NCBI GenBank assembly: GCA_018222585.1
Contig: JAAFAB010000001.1
Coordinates: forward strand, 186,001 to 250,000
DNA from: Paracoccaceae bacterium
Lineage (GTDB): Bacteria > Pseudomonadota > Alphaproteobacteria > Rhodobacterales > Rhodobacteraceae
Length of the DNA: 64,000 nt
Direction of reading: 5' to 3'
Position 1 is the stretch's first letter; each line of letters opens with the position of its first letter. Made by a program: the position numbers and the translations under genes. The notes beneath the pieces were generated by a model, which made no database searches, was not told where the DNA came from, and saw only the letters and a program-made list of their open reading frames with translations. Positions 50,181-59,028 of this stretch are shown in pieces.

Positions 50181-51296
50181 ATGAGCGACGCCACCATGCG
50201 CGGCCAGGACGTGCAACTGCAGGCGATGCAGGTGACCTATCCCAACGGTTTCACCGCCGTTCAGCCCACGGATCTGCATATCCGCGCGGGCGAGTTCTTT
50301 TCCATCCTCGGCCCCTCGGGCTGCGGCAAGACGACGATCCTGCGCACCGTTTCGGGTTTCGTCGATCCCTCGCACGGGCAGGTGCTGATCGGGGGCGCGG
50401 ACATGCGCGGCAAGGGGCCGAACGCCCGCCCGACCGCGCTGATCTTCCAGAACCTCGCGCTGTTCCCGCTGATGCCGGTCTGGGAAAACGTCGCCTTCGG
50501 GCTGGAGGCGCGCGGCGTCAGCAAGGCCGCCCGCCGCCAGAAGGCACAGGAGTTGCTGGAGCTGGTGGCCCTTGGCGATCAGGGCGAAAAGCTTCCCTCC
50601 GAGCTGTCCGGCGGTCAGCGCCAGCGCGTCGCCATCGCCCGCGCCCTCGCGGTGGAGCCCGCCGTGCTGCTGCTGGACGAGCCGCTCTCGGCGCTGGACC
50701 TGAAGCTGCGCCAGCACATGCGTGCCGAGCTGCGCGAGATCCAGCGCAAGACCGGCGTGACTTTCATCTACATCACCCATGACCAGGGCGAGGCCCTGAC
50801 CATGTCCGACCGCATCGCGGTGATGAACGCCGGCGTGATCGAACAGGTGGGCTCAGGCGACGAGATCTACTCCGATCCCGTCTCGGCGTTCGTCGCCAGC
50901 TTCGTCGGCGAGGTGAACAGCTTTGCCGGGCGCATCGCCGCGACCGAGGGCGAGATGGCGCGGATCGACACCGCCTCGGGTCAGCTTCTGGCGCGCAACC
51001 CGCGCGGGTTGGCCGTCGGGGATCAGGCGATCCTCTTCGTGCGGCCCGAACAGATGGGCTTTGGCGAATTCCAGAACACCTTCGAGGCCCGTCTGACCCG
51101 GCGCGATCTGGAAGGCGCCTTCATCAACTATGAATTCGTCACCGAGGCCGGGCAGCATCTGGTGGTGCATCAGACCAACCACGGCGCCCCCGGCGGCGAG
51201 ATGGCTAGCGCCCGTGTGGGCTTTGATCCGGCCTCGGCGCTGGTCCTGCCCGAGGGGCCGATGGCCCGCACCGGACGGGAGCTGGCAGCACAATGA
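50181..51296 (+). CDS. Polyamine-type ABC transporter ATP-binding protein
   Basis: A 371-residue PotA-like ATPase: Walker A GPSGCGKTT, Q-loop IFQNLALFP, signature LSGGQRQRVA, Walker B VLLLDEPLSALD, switch His in THD, then a C-terminal TOBE domain (about 285-370). The stop overlaps the permease start (ATGA). With the two permeases and the binding protein this forms a complete importer. Confidence 0.93.
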   Translation: MSDATMRGQDVQLQAMQVTYPNGFTAVQPTDLHIRAGEFFSILGPSGCGKTTILRTVSGFVDPSHGQVLIGGADMRGKGPNARPTALIFQNLALFPLMPVWENVAFGLEARGVSKAARRQKAQELLELVALGDQGEKLPSELSGGQRQRVAIARALAVEPAVLLLDEPLSALDLKLRQHMRAELREIQRKTGVTFIYITHDQGEALTMSDRIAVMNAGVIEQVGSGDEIYSDPVSAFVASFVGEVNSFAGRIAATEGEMARIDTASGQLLARNPRGLAVGDQAILFVRPEQMGFGEFQNTFEARLTRRDLEGAFINYEFVTEAGQHLVVHQTNHGAPGGEMASARVGFDPASALVLPEGPMARTGRELAAQ

Positions 51297-52711
51297 GATC
51301 CCTGATCCGCGGATACGGGCGCGGGCTGACGGCGCTGTTCTTCGCCTCGGCCCTGGCCTGGGGGCTGATGCTGATCATCCTGCCCCAGCTGACCATGCTG
51401 GAACGCGCCGTCACCGCCCCGGCCCGCCAGCTCGACAGTTCCATCGCCCGGCGGGTGATGCTGGACGCCGGCACCTGCGTCTCGGTCCTGGACACCTATC
51501 AGCCCGCCGAGGAGGAAGCCCCGGCCAGCAGCGGCGGCCTTGCCGTGCCCTCGATGGGTGGCGGCCTCGCGGTGCCCTCCATCGGTGGCAGCGGGTCCGG
51601 CGGGCTGGCCGTGCCCTCGATGGGCAATGCCACCGCTGACGAGGCGACACGCCCCTACATCCTGCAATGCGACCGCGCCACGACCCACACCCGGCTGGTC
51701 CGCGATACGGGCGCCGAACCGGAATACCTCGACACGCTGCACGGCGCCCCGTCGCTGTCGGTGGATGACAGCCTGCCGCTGGATCAGCAGATCGCCCAGG
51801 CCGAAGAGATCGCCGAAGTCGCCCGCGCGCTCTACCAGCGCCTGCAGGAGGAAGAGGCCAGCGCCTTCCCCTATACGCTGGACAACTTCGAGACCCTCGC
51901 CGCGCCGCGCCTGATCCCGATGTCAGAGGAAGCAAAGGCCGAAGAGGCCAGGCTGATGAGCAATCGCCTGCTGTCCCTGGTCGGGCTGCGCTACGAGCAG
52001 GACGGCCAGGTCTACGAGCGGATCGGCCTGGTCACCCTGACCCGCACCATCGTCTTCGCGCTGATGGCCACGGCGCTGGCGCTGGTCCTGTGCTACCCGA
52101 TCGCCTACAAGGTCGCCCTGGCCGCGCCGCCGAAACAGGCGCTGTGGCTCTTCCTCGGGCTGATCATCCCCTACACCATCGTCGAACTGATGCGGGTCTA
52201 TGCCTGGACCACGATCATCGACAACCAGGGCCTGATCAACTCGGTGCTGAGCTGGGCGGGGGTGATCAGCGATCCGATCCAGTTCAAGCGCTTCCCCGGC
52301 ACGATCTTCCTGGTGATCGTCTACACCTACGTGCTGTTCATGGTCTTCCCGATCTACAACGTCATGTCGACGCTCGATAAGAACCAGATCGAGGCAGCCA
52401 AGGACCTGGGCGCCAGCGCCGTGCGGGTCCACCGGCGGGTGATCATCCCGCATTCCAAGCCCGGCATCGCGGTCGGCTGCATCGCCACCTTCATGCTGTC
52501 TGCCGGGGCCTTTTCGGTGCCGCGCATCATTTCGCGCGGGTTGCAGGCCGAGTGGTTCAGCCAGACGATCTACAACAAGTTCTTCGAGAGCGAGAATTCT
52601 AACGTCGGCGCGGCCTACAGCTTCGGCTACACGCTGATCTGCTTTGCCCTGGTGGCGCTGTTCATGTGGGCCATGCGGACCCGGCTGAAAGACTTCGCGA
52701 GGGTGCAGTGA
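51293..52711 (+). CDS. PotB-type ABC permease with large repeat-bearing insertion
   Basis: A 472-residue inner-membrane permease. TM1 is at about 11-32. The usual permease core begins only near residue 240 (LTRTIVFALMATALALVLCYPIAYK) and includes the ATPase-contact loop EAAKDLGASAVRVHRRVIIPHSKPG. Typical PotB proteins have about 290 residues, so roughly 200 residues are inserted, predicted periplasmic. The insert holds three GGLAVPS(M/I)G units (81-89, 90-98, 103-111), two Cys and acidic helices. Downstream is a 33-codon ORF and then the second permease. Confidence 0.92.
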   Translation: MRSLIRGYGRGLTALFFASALAWGLMLIILPQLTMLERAVTAPARQLDSSIARRVMLDAGTCVSVLDTYQPAEEEAPASSGGLAVPSMGGGLAVPSIGGSGSGGLAVPSMGNATADEATRPYILQCDRATTHTRLVRDTGAEPEYLDTLHGAPSLSVDDSLPLDQQIAQAEEIAEVARALYQRLQEEEASAFPYTLDNFETLAAPRLIPMSEEAKAEEARLMSNRLLSLVGLRYEQDGQVYERIGLVTLTRTIVFALMATALALVLCYPIAYKVALAAPPKQALWLFLGLIIPYTIVELMRVYAWTTIIDNQGLINSVLSWAGVISDPIQFKRFPGTIFLVIVYTYVLFMVFPIYNVMSTLDKNQIEAAKDLGASAVRVHRRVIIPHSKPGIAVGCIATFMLSAGAFSVPRIISRGLQAEWFSQTIYNKFFESENSNVGAAYSFGYTLICFALVALFMWAMRTRLKDFARVQ

Positions 52712-52812
52712 TGGATGAACGCGCCCTGTATCCACGTCCTTTCCTGCCCGGCGGAGCCCGCCGCGCGCTCCATCTGCCCGGCAGCACCAAAGCCCAAGGA
52801 GCCCGGGCATGA
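52711..52812 (+). CDS. 33-residue linking ORF between the two permeases
   Basis: The ATG overlaps the potB-type stop (TGATG) and the TGA overlaps the next permease ATG (ATGA). It encodes MDERALYPRPFLPGGARRALH followed by LPGSTKAQGARA. It could be a coupling ORF that keeps ribosomes running into the next gene, or chance. There is no recognised domain. Confidence 0.4.
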   Translation: MDERALYPRPFLPGGARRALHLPGSTKAQGARA

Positions 52813-53642
52813 GATCTGATCGCCTGCTGACCGCCTATACCTGGGCCTTCCTGGTCTTCATGTTCGGCCCGCTGCTGCTGATGGTCATCTCGTCGTTCAA
52901 CGACGCCTCGCCGCCCTCGGTGACCGACTGGAACGGCTTCACCGGCAAGTGGTACGCCTTCTTCTGGATGCCCGAGGATGCGCTGCGTGCCGATCCGGTG
53001 CTGCGCGCGCTCGACAGGGACCGTTTCGTTTCCTGCTTCGGCAATTCGATCAAGGTCGCCTCGATGGTGGTGCCGCTGGCGCTGCTGCTCGGCCTTGCGG
53101 GGGCGGTGCTGCTGACTCGCTGGCGCTCGAAGGCCAACGGGGTGCTGTGGTGGGTGCTTCTGTCGCCGATGCTGGCGCCGGGCGTGGTGCTGGGCCTCTC
53201 GGCGCTGGTCTTCTGGGGCCGCCTGGGCATCAACGCCGGGCTGTTCACCATCGTCATGGCACAGGTGACCTTCATCGCCGGCTACCCGATGCTGATCCTG
53301 ATGGCCCGCCTGCAACGCCAGCCGATCGAGCTGGAGGAAGCGGCGCTGGACCTCGGCGCCTCGCCCTGGCGGGTCTTCCGCCGCCTCACCCTGCCCTACC
53401 TGGCGCCGGCTCTGATCTCGGCCGGGGTGATCGCCTTCATGGCCTCGATGGAGAACTACAACACGACGATGTTCGCCAAGGGCGGCTCCTGCACCCTTGC
53501 CACCGAAATCGGCGCCATGGGCCGCAACCCGAACGGCCACCCGCCGGTGATCAACGCCGTCGGCACGATCATCATCGCCATCACCGTGGCCGCCGCGCTG
53601 GCCCATACCTTCCTGTTGCGGCGCGAGGGAAAGGAAGAGTAA
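52809..53642 (+). CDS. PotC-type ABC permease
   Basis: A 277-residue inner-membrane permease with about six membrane helices (first at 10-30) and the EAA loop EEAALDLGASPWRVFRRLTLPYLAP that docks on the ATPase. Of ordinary length for PotC, in contrast to the partner permease. It completes the transporter operon; CAAGGAGC lies ahead of the ATG. A small unrelated gene follows 9 bases later. Confidence 0.92.
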   Translation: MRSDRLLTAYTWAFLVFMFGPLLLMVISSFNDASPPSVTDWNGFTGKWYAFFWMPEDALRADPVLRALDRDRFVSCFGNSIKVASMVVPLALLLGLAGAVLLTRWRSKANGVLWWVLLSPMLAPGVVLGLSALVFWGRLGINAGLFTIVMAQVTFIAGYPMLILMARLQRQPIELEEAALDLGASPWRVFRRLTLPYLAPALISAGVIAFMASMENYNTTMFAKGGSCTLATEIGAMGRNPNGHPPVINAVGTIIIAITVAAALAHTFLLRREGKEE

Positions 53643-53651
53643 CCCTTTTCC

Positions 53652-54356
53652 ATGAGCACCCCGACGATCACCGCGCGCTGCCACCCCGCGCTGGAGCCGC
53701 TGCTGCCGAAACCCGTTCCGGCGCGGCGCGCCCTGCCCGACTGGCTGCGCGAGATGCCCTCCGAGGCGGCCTCTGAGGTGCTGGACGGCGCCATGGTGCG
53801 GACGGTGAAACACTGCCCGCCCTTCCTCGATGCGCTCGGCCTCGGCGTGATGATCCCGCTGGCCTGCGACCTGCTTTTCGAGGCCGGCGCGGTGAGCTGG
53901 GACTGGGACATGCCCGCCCTGCCCGACACGCTGATCTCGCGCGCTCCCATCGGGGTGCATGTGCCGGAACAGGCGTCCGGCGCGCCGTGGCAGCTGGCGG
54001 TCAACTCGGTGCTCAAGTTCATGAACTTCTGGACGCTGGAGGTGCCGCCGGGCTGGTCGCTGCTGTTCACCCACCCGATGAACCGCGAGGAACTGCCCTT
54101 CCGCACCCTCTCGGGCGTGGTCGACTGCGACCTCTTCCGCGACGGCTACGTACACTTCCCGGCCCTCTGGACGGAACGCGACTTCACCGGCACCCTGCCC
54201 GCAGGCACCCCCGTGGCGCAGGTGATCCCCATCCCGGCAGAGCTGCCGGCGCTGGAGGTCGAAGCGATGAGCGAGGCGCAGGTCGCCGCGAACCGGGACA
54301 TTCAGGACGAGTTGGGGACCGAAGCCGGGGTCTACCGCAGGCGTTACCGGCGCTAG
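53652..54356 (+). CDS. Uncharacterised conserved protein after the transporter
   Basis: A 234-residue cytosolic-looking protein with no signal or membrane segment. It has CHPALEPLLPKPVPARRALPDWLREMP, KHCPPFLDALGLGVMIPLACDL, and KFMNFWTLEVPPGWSLLFTHPMNRE. These blocks recall an uncharacterised family seen in marine bacteria and their phages, but I cannot name it with confidence. Only 9 bases separate it from the permease, so it may be co-transcribed. It is convergent with the SGNH hydrolase. Confidence 0.7.
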   Translation: MSTPTITARCHPALEPLLPKPVPARRALPDWLREMPSEAASEVLDGAMVRTVKHCPPFLDALGLGVMIPLACDLLFEAGAVSWDWDMPALPDTLISRAPIGVHVPEQASGAPWQLAVNSVLKFMNFWTLEVPPGWSLLFTHPMNREELPFRTLSGVVDCDLFRDGYVHFPALWTERDFTGTLPAGTPVAQVIPIPAELPALEVEAMSEAQVAANRDIQDELGTEAGVYRRRYRR

Positions 54357-54362
54357 GCGGGG

Positions 54363-55013
54363 TCAGCGCGCCAGGGAGATCTCGGGCGCGATCAGATCCG
54401 CGATCCGCTCCGAGCCTTTTTTCGAGGGATGCAGGCGGTCCCCGGCGAAAAGGCTCAGATCCCCGGGATCGAAGACATCGTCCATGTCGACCAGCGTCAC
54501 GCCCGGATCGCGGGCCGCCATCCGGCCCAACCGGTCCTCCAGCTGCCGGTAGGTGTCGGCACAGGCGGTGCCCGCATAGCGCGGCGAGGTGTAGTAATCC
54601 GCCCAGATCACCCGCGCGCCCGTGCCGCGCAGCTCCGTCACCAGCGCCGGGATCGCGCCAAGGCGGCCATCCTCCGTAATCAGCCGCTCCAGCACCGCGC
54701 CGCAGTCGGTGCAGTCGCAGCCGGTGCTCAGGTCATTGGCGCCGCCATCCAGCACGATCCACTCGGCCCTGACGCCGTCCAACTGGTTGGGGATGTTCAG
54801 CGGCCCGACGCCGCCCATGATCTCGGCCAGCGGCAGAGAGACATCCCCCACCGGGGCGCCCAGCCGGGCAGACAGCACATCGGCCACCGAGGCCCCGGCG
54901 CTGCGGTTCCAGGCCATGACGGAATCGCCTGCGACGACAACCCGCGCGCCGTCGGGCACACCGCGACCACAGGCGGTGAGCAGGAGAAGGGAAAGAAGGA
55001 CAAGCAAGCGCAT
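54363..55013 (-). CDS. SGNH/GDSL-family lipoprotein hydrolase
   Basis: A 216-residue esterase-like protein. The N-terminus LLVLLSLLLLTACG is a lipoprotein signal with lipobox LTAC. The SGNH blocks are AGDSVMAWN (catalytic Ser), a Gly in block II, GGAND, and DRLHPSKKG (catalytic His, Asp). It probably acts on acetylated polysaccharide, lipid or peptidoglycan at the inner face of the envelope. Its stop faces the stop of the preceding gene, 6 bases apart. Confidence 0.85.
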   Translation of the reverse strand: MRLLVLLSLLLLTACGRGVPDGARVVVAGDSVMAWNRSAGASVADVLSARLGAPVGDVSLPLAEIMGGVGPLNIPNQLDGVRAEWIVLDGGANDLSTGCDCTDCGAVLERLITEDGRLGAIPALVTELRGTGARVIWADYYTSPRYAGTACADTYRQLEDRLGRMAARDPGVTLVDMDDVFDPGDLSLFAGDRLHPSKKGSERIADLIAPEISLAR

Positions 55014-55086
55014 GTGACGTATACGGCCACGACCGACGCCCGGATCAATTACGGCCCGCCCCCCGGTCCCGGGCGCAGCGACCGCC

Positions 55087-55641
55087 TCAGAGGTCCAGCG
55101 GCAAACGCCCCCGCGCTACCCGGGTCAGCGCCTTCAGCGCCTCGGCCCGCGCCCCCTTACGGGACCATAGCGCAGAGGCCTCCTCCCCGGCTTCCGCCAG
55201 CCCCAGCTCTGCCGCCGCGCGGTAGCGCAGGGCGTCGATCTCGGCCCCCTGCCCGGCCAGCGGCGCCAGGGCTTCGCGCACCTCGGCGAAGGCGCCGCGC
55301 CGCAGCGCGATACGGGCGAGGTTGAGGCGCGCGTCAGCGTCCGCAGGATCCAGCGCCATGGCCTTCGCGAAGCCCTGCTGCGCCGCCACCAGGTCGCCAA
55401 GCTGCAGCTCGGTGCGGCCCAGTTCGAACCAGGCATGGGCGTGCCCCGGCGCCGCCGCAATGGCCTTGCGCAGCCAGGTGCGGGCGGCGGGCCACTGGCC
55501 CCGCTCCATCTTCACCCGGCCGAGATTGTAGAGCAGCGACGCCTCCCCCGGCGCCCGGCGCACCATCCGCGACAGGATCTCGTCGGCGGCTTTCCAGTCG
55601 CCCTGCGCGAGCGCGTGATTGAGCTTGTCCGTGGCTGCCAT
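55087..55641 (-). CDS. Tetratricopeptide-repeat protein
   Basis: A 184-residue soluble protein made mainly of about four TPR units, for example APGEASLLYNLGRVKMERGQWP and APGHAHAWFELGRTELQLGDL. It has no signal peptide or enzymatic domain. TPR proteins are interaction scaffolds, and the partner is unknown. The start MAATDKLNHALAQGDW is chosen because it begins the first helix. It is divergent from the PHP gene. Confidence 0.82.
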   Translation of the reverse strand: MAATDKLNHALAQGDWKAADEILSRMVRRAPGEASLLYNLGRVKMERGQWPAARTWLRKAIAAAPGHAHAWFELGRTELQLGDLVAAQQGFAKAMALDPADADARLNLARIALRRGAFAEVREALAPLAGQGAEIDALRYRAAAELGLAEAGEEASALWSRKGARAEALKALTRVARGRLPLDL

Positions 55642-55737
55642 GGCTGTACTTCTGCGGGGCGGGGCAGGTGAAATCAAGCCCGTCATGAAAGCATTGCCCG
55701 AATGCCGTAGCAGGGGGCGGAACACGAGGAGATCCCG

Positions 55738-56658
55738 ATGGCGCTGACAGCCTTCACCCGGCCCGGCCGTTTCTGGCGCGGCAACCTGCACACCCATTCC
55801 AACCTCTCGGACGGCGCGCTGGAGCCCGCCGAGGTCTGCCGCCGCTACAAGGCGGAAGGGTATGACTTCATCGCCCTGACCGATCATTTCATCGGCCTCT
55901 ACGGCTATCCGATCGCCGATACCCTGCCCTTCCGCGACGAAGGCTTCACCACCCTCCTCGGCGCCGAGCTGCACTCGGGCGCCATGCAGAACGGCGAGCT
56001 GTGGCATATCCTGGCCGTCGGCCTGCCCGCCGATTTCGCCCCTGCCAACGCCCCCCACTTCCGCCCGGTCGACGGGCAGGAGACCGGCCCCGAGATCGCC
56101 GCCCGCGCCGTCGCCGCCGGGGCCTTCGTCGCCGTGGCCCACCCCCAGTGGTCCGGCCTGACGCTGGCGGATGCGCGCAGCATCGAGGCGGCCCATGCGG
56201 TCGAGATCTACAACCACGGCTGCGCCACGGGCTGCGACCGCGCCGACGGGTTCTCCATCGCCGACCTGCTGCTGAGCGAGGGCCGCCGACTGTCGCTCAT
56301 CGCCACGGATGATGCCCATTTCACCGAGCCGGACCACTTCGGCGGCTGGGTCATGGTCAAGGCCGAGCAGAACACCCCCGAGGCCCTGCTGGCGGCACTG
56401 AAGGACGGTGCCTTCTACGCGACCCAGGGCCCCGAGCTGCGCGGCGTCGAGGTCGGTGACAAGGCGGTGCGGGTGGAAAGCTCTGCCGTGGCCTCGGTGA
56501 TCGTGCAGGGCCATGGCTCCGCCGCCGTGGCGGTGCACGGGCATAGCCTGACACGCGCCGAGGTGCCGCTTGGACGTTTCGCCAATTCGCCCTGGATCCG
56601 CGTCACGGTGATCGACCGCGCCGGCCAGCGCGCCTGGTCGAACCCGATCTGGCTGTAG
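55738..56658 (+). CDS. PHP-domain metal-dependent hydrolase
   Basis: A 306-residue protein with the polymerase-and-histidinol-phosphatase fold: NLHTHSNLSDG (His18, His20), ALTDH (His50), VAVAHPQWSGL and ATDDAHF supply the metal ligands. Such proteins act as phosphoesterases. The sequence is closest to stand-alone PHP phosphatases rather than histidinol phosphatase, and the substrate is unknown. The last 70 residues are a beta-rich tail. It is on the same strand as the AidB-like gene but separated by about 100 bases. Confidence 0.85.
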   Translation: MALTAFTRPGRFWRGNLHTHSNLSDGALEPAEVCRRYKAEGYDFIALTDHFIGLYGYPIADTLPFRDEGFTTLLGAELHSGAMQNGELWHILAVGLPADFAPANAPHFRPVDGQETGPEIAARAVAAGAFVAVAHPQWSGLTLADARSIEAAHAVEIYNHGCATGCDRADGFSIADLLLSEGRRLSLIATDDAHFTEPDHFGGWVMVKAEQNTPEALLAALKDGAFYATQGPELRGVEVGDKAVRVESSAVASVIVQGHGSAAVAVHGHSLTRAEVPLGRFANSPWIRVTVIDRAGQRAWSNPIWL

Positions 56659-56748
56659 CGGACCAGGGGGCGGGCAGGACCCGCGCGCGCCGCAACGGCA
56701 GACTTGCGCCATGGCGCCGCGCCTCTAGGCTTTTCCGCGAGGAGAGCC

Positions 56749-56759
56749 GAGGAGGAGAG
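56749..56759 (+). promoter_or_regulatory. AidB-like gene leader complementary to CcsR loops
   Basis: GAGGAGGAGAG, two bases before the ATG at 56762, is the exact reverse complement of CTCTCCTCCTC, the first 11 bases of the loop motif repeated at 10712-11164. It covers the ribosome-binding site. A chance purine run is possible. Confidence 0.45.
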
Positions 56760-56761
56760 CC

Positions 56762-58381
56762 ATGGCAGACCTGCCGTCCCGCGCCCATCTGGCCACCCAC
56801 GAGGTGACCAACCAGCCCCCCGCCGAGGGCGACCGCGATCTCTGGGCCGCCGACACCGTCCTGCGCGAGGCCATCTTGCGCGAGGGCGGCCGGGCCGAGG
56901 CGCTCGCCCCCTATGGCGCGACCCTCGGGACCACCGAAATCCGCGAGGCGGGCCGTGCCGCCAACGACCACCCGCCCGAACTGAAGCTGTTCGACCGCGC
57001 GGGGCGGCGGCTGGATGCGGTCGAGTTCCATCCGGCCTATCACCGGATGATGGCGCTTTCGGCAGAAGCCGGCTACGCCGCCCTGCCCTGGGACGGCGCG
57101 GCGGGCGGCCATGTCACCCATGCGGCAATGGTCTACCTCGCCTCTCAGGTCGAGCCCGGGCACTGCTGCCCGTTGACCATGACCTATGCCGCCCCGCCCG
57201 CCCTGCAGGCCGCGCCGGAGATTGCCGCGCAGTGGGTGCCGAAGCTGACCGGGCGCAGCTACGACCCGCGCAGTGTGCCGCTGAGCGACAAGACCTCGGC
57301 CACGCTCGGCATGGCGATGACCGAAAAGCAGGGCGGCTCGGACGTGCGCACCAATGCCACGGTGGCTGCACGCGACGGCGATCGCTACCGGCTGACCGGG
57401 CACAAGTGGTTCTGTTCCGCTCCGATGTCGGACGGTTTCCTGACCCTGGCGCAGGCCCCCGAGGGCCTGACCTGCTTCCTCGTCCCGCGCTGGCTTGAGA
57501 GCGCGCGCAATTCGATCCAGATCCAGCGGTTGAAGGACAAGCTGGGCAACCGCGCCAACGCCTCTTCCGAGATCGAATACGACAACACCCTGGCCCTGCG
57601 CATCGGCGACGAGGGACGCGGCGTGCGCACCATCATCGAAATGGTCCACCACACGCGGCTGGATACCGCCATGGCCCCCGCCGGGCTGATGCGCGCCGCG
57701 CTCAGCGAGGCGCTTCACTGGACCCGCCACCGCAGCGCCTTCCAGCGGCGCCTGATCGACCAGCCGCTGATGCAGGCGGTGCTGGCGGACCTGGCGCTGG
57801 ATGTCGAAGCGGCGCTGGTGCTGGGCCTGCGCGTGGCCCGCGCCTTCGACAGCACCACCCCCGAGGACCGCGCCTTCGCCCGCATCGCGGTGGCGCTGGC
57901 CAAGTTCCATTCCAACAAGCGAGCGCCTCTCGTCACCTACGAGGCGATGGAGGCCCTCGGCGGCATGGGCTACGTCGAGGACACGCCCCTGCCGCTGCTC
58001 TACCGCGAAGCGCCGCTGAACGGGATCTGGGAGGGCTCGGGCAATGTCATCTGCCTCGACATCCTGCGCACCCTGGCGAAGGAGCCGTTGGCCGCCGAGT
58101 CCCTGCGCGCCGAGTTGCAGGCCGCCGCGGGCGCAGACCCCCGCTACGACGCAGCGCTCAAGGCCCATCTGGCGCGCTGGCCTGCCCTGCCCCCCGAGGC
58201 CGAGGCGCGATGGTTCGCCGAGCGGCTTGCGCTGCTGCTGCAGGGCGCGCTGCTGATCCGCCATGCGCCGGGGGCTGTCGCCGATGCCTTCACCGCCACC
58301 CGGCTCGCGGGCGAGGCAGGCCGGATCACCGGCGCCATGGGGGGCTGCGATTCGGCGGCGATCCTCGCCCGCGCCGGCTAG
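56762..58381 (+). CDS. AidB-like acyl-CoA dehydrogenase
   Basis: A 539-residue FAD enzyme of the acyl-CoA dehydrogenase superfamily, AidB branch. The N-terminal THEVTNQPPAEGDRDLWAADTVLREA is typical of AidB, followed by GMAMTEKQGGSDVRTN, HKWFCSAPMSDGFLTLAQ, and EALGGMGYVEDTPLPLLYREAPLNGIWEGSGNV. AidB binds DNA and is linked to alkylation damage in E. coli, although many relatives probably act on acyl-CoA. Its stop overlaps that of the TetR gene (CTAG). The leader is a perfect complement of the sRNA loops. Confidence 0.88.
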   Translation: MADLPSRAHLATHEVTNQPPAEGDRDLWAADTVLREAILREGGRAEALAPYGATLGTTEIREAGRAANDHPPELKLFDRAGRRLDAVEFHPAYHRMMALSAEAGYAALPWDGAAGGHVTHAAMVYLASQVEPGHCCPLTMTYAAPPALQAAPEIAAQWVPKLTGRSYDPRSVPLSDKTSATLGMAMTEKQGGSDVRTNATVAARDGDRYRLTGHKWFCSAPMSDGFLTLAQAPEGLTCFLVPRWLESARNSIQIQRLKDKLGNRANASSEIEYDNTLALRIGDEGRGVRTIIEMVHHTRLDTAMAPAGLMRAALSEALHWTRHRSAFQRRLIDQPLMQAVLADLALDVEAALVLGLRVARAFDSTTPEDRAFARIAVALAKFHSNKRAPLVTYEAMEALGGMGYVEDTPLPLLYREAPLNGIWEGSGNVICLDILRTLAKEPLAAESLRAELQAAAGADPRYDAALKAHLARWPALPPEAEARWFAERLALLLQGALLIRHAPGAVADAFTATRLAGEAGRITGAMGGCDSAAILARAG

Positions 58382-58956
58382 GCCAACAGAAGCCGCCGCG
58401 CCGCGCGCTGCATTTCGGCGATGTAATCCTGTTGCGACCAGCCGCAGGTCTCGCAAAGCCGCACCCAGGTCTCGACCGACAGAAGCGCCCAGAGCAGGTC
58501 CGTCGCGCGCTTCTCCGACAGCCCCTCGGCCAGCTGCCCGTCCCGCGCCAGCGCGGTGACGGCGGCGGCGCAGCCCTGGCGCACCGCTTCCATCCGTCCG
58601 GCCCAGGCGGCGCGCGCCTCGGCGTCGCCCTCCTGCATCGCCAGCAGCGCGCGAGAGACGCCGCGAATCTCGGGAATGTAGTTGCCCCAGGCACTTACGA
58701 AGGCCGCCAGCCGTGCCTCGCCGCTGTCGGCCGCCCGGCTTTCGGCCAGCCGCGCATCGATATCCTTCACCTGGTCGACATGGCGCGTCACCGCGACCAG
58801 CAATTCAGCGCGGCTCGGGAAATGCAGGTAAAGCGCCTGCCGCGAGATCCCGGCGGCGCGGGCGAAATCGGACATGCGCGTTGGACGGCCGCCAGCCTCC
58901 AGCAGTTTCCAGGCGGTATCGAGGATCTTTCGGCGGGTGGGATTCTCACTTGACAT
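58378..58956 (-). CDS. TetR-family repressor of the divergent oxidoreductase genes
   Basis: A 192-residue TetR regulator with N-terminal helix-turn-helix (RMSDFARAAGISRQALYLHFPSRAELL). Three TTGAC-type palindromes cover the intergenic region and its own start codon, so it very probably represses itself and the divergent NAD(P)-binding gene. The ligand is unknown. It is convergent with the AidB-like gene with a 3-base stop overlap. Confidence 0.92.
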   Translation of the reverse strand: MSSENPTRRKILDTAWKLLEAGGRPTRMSDFARAAGISRQALYLHFPSRAELLVAVTRHVDQVKDIDARLAESRAADSGEARLAAFVSAWGNYIPEIRGVSRALLAMQEGDAEARAAWAGRMEAVRQGCAAAVTALARDGQLAEGLSEKRATDLLWALLSVETWVRLCETCGWSQQDYIAEMQRAARRLLLA

Positions 58957-59006
58957 GGCGTCAAGATATCGCCATTTGACACGATGTCAACTTTACACCG
59001 TGTCAA
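58949..59006. promoter_or_regulatory. Triple TetR operator array
   Basis: Three palindromes share the form TTGAC(A)-centre-(T)GTCAA. They are CTTGAC-ATGGC-GTCAAG (58949-58965, over the tetR start), TTGACA-CGA-TGTCAA (58976-58990, perfect) and TTTACA-CCG-TGTCAA (58992-59006, one mismatch). Centres are 26 and 16 bases apart. They occupy nearly the entire divergent gap. Confidence 0.8.
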
Positions 59007-59028
59007 GATTCCCCCGAAAGGACATCCC

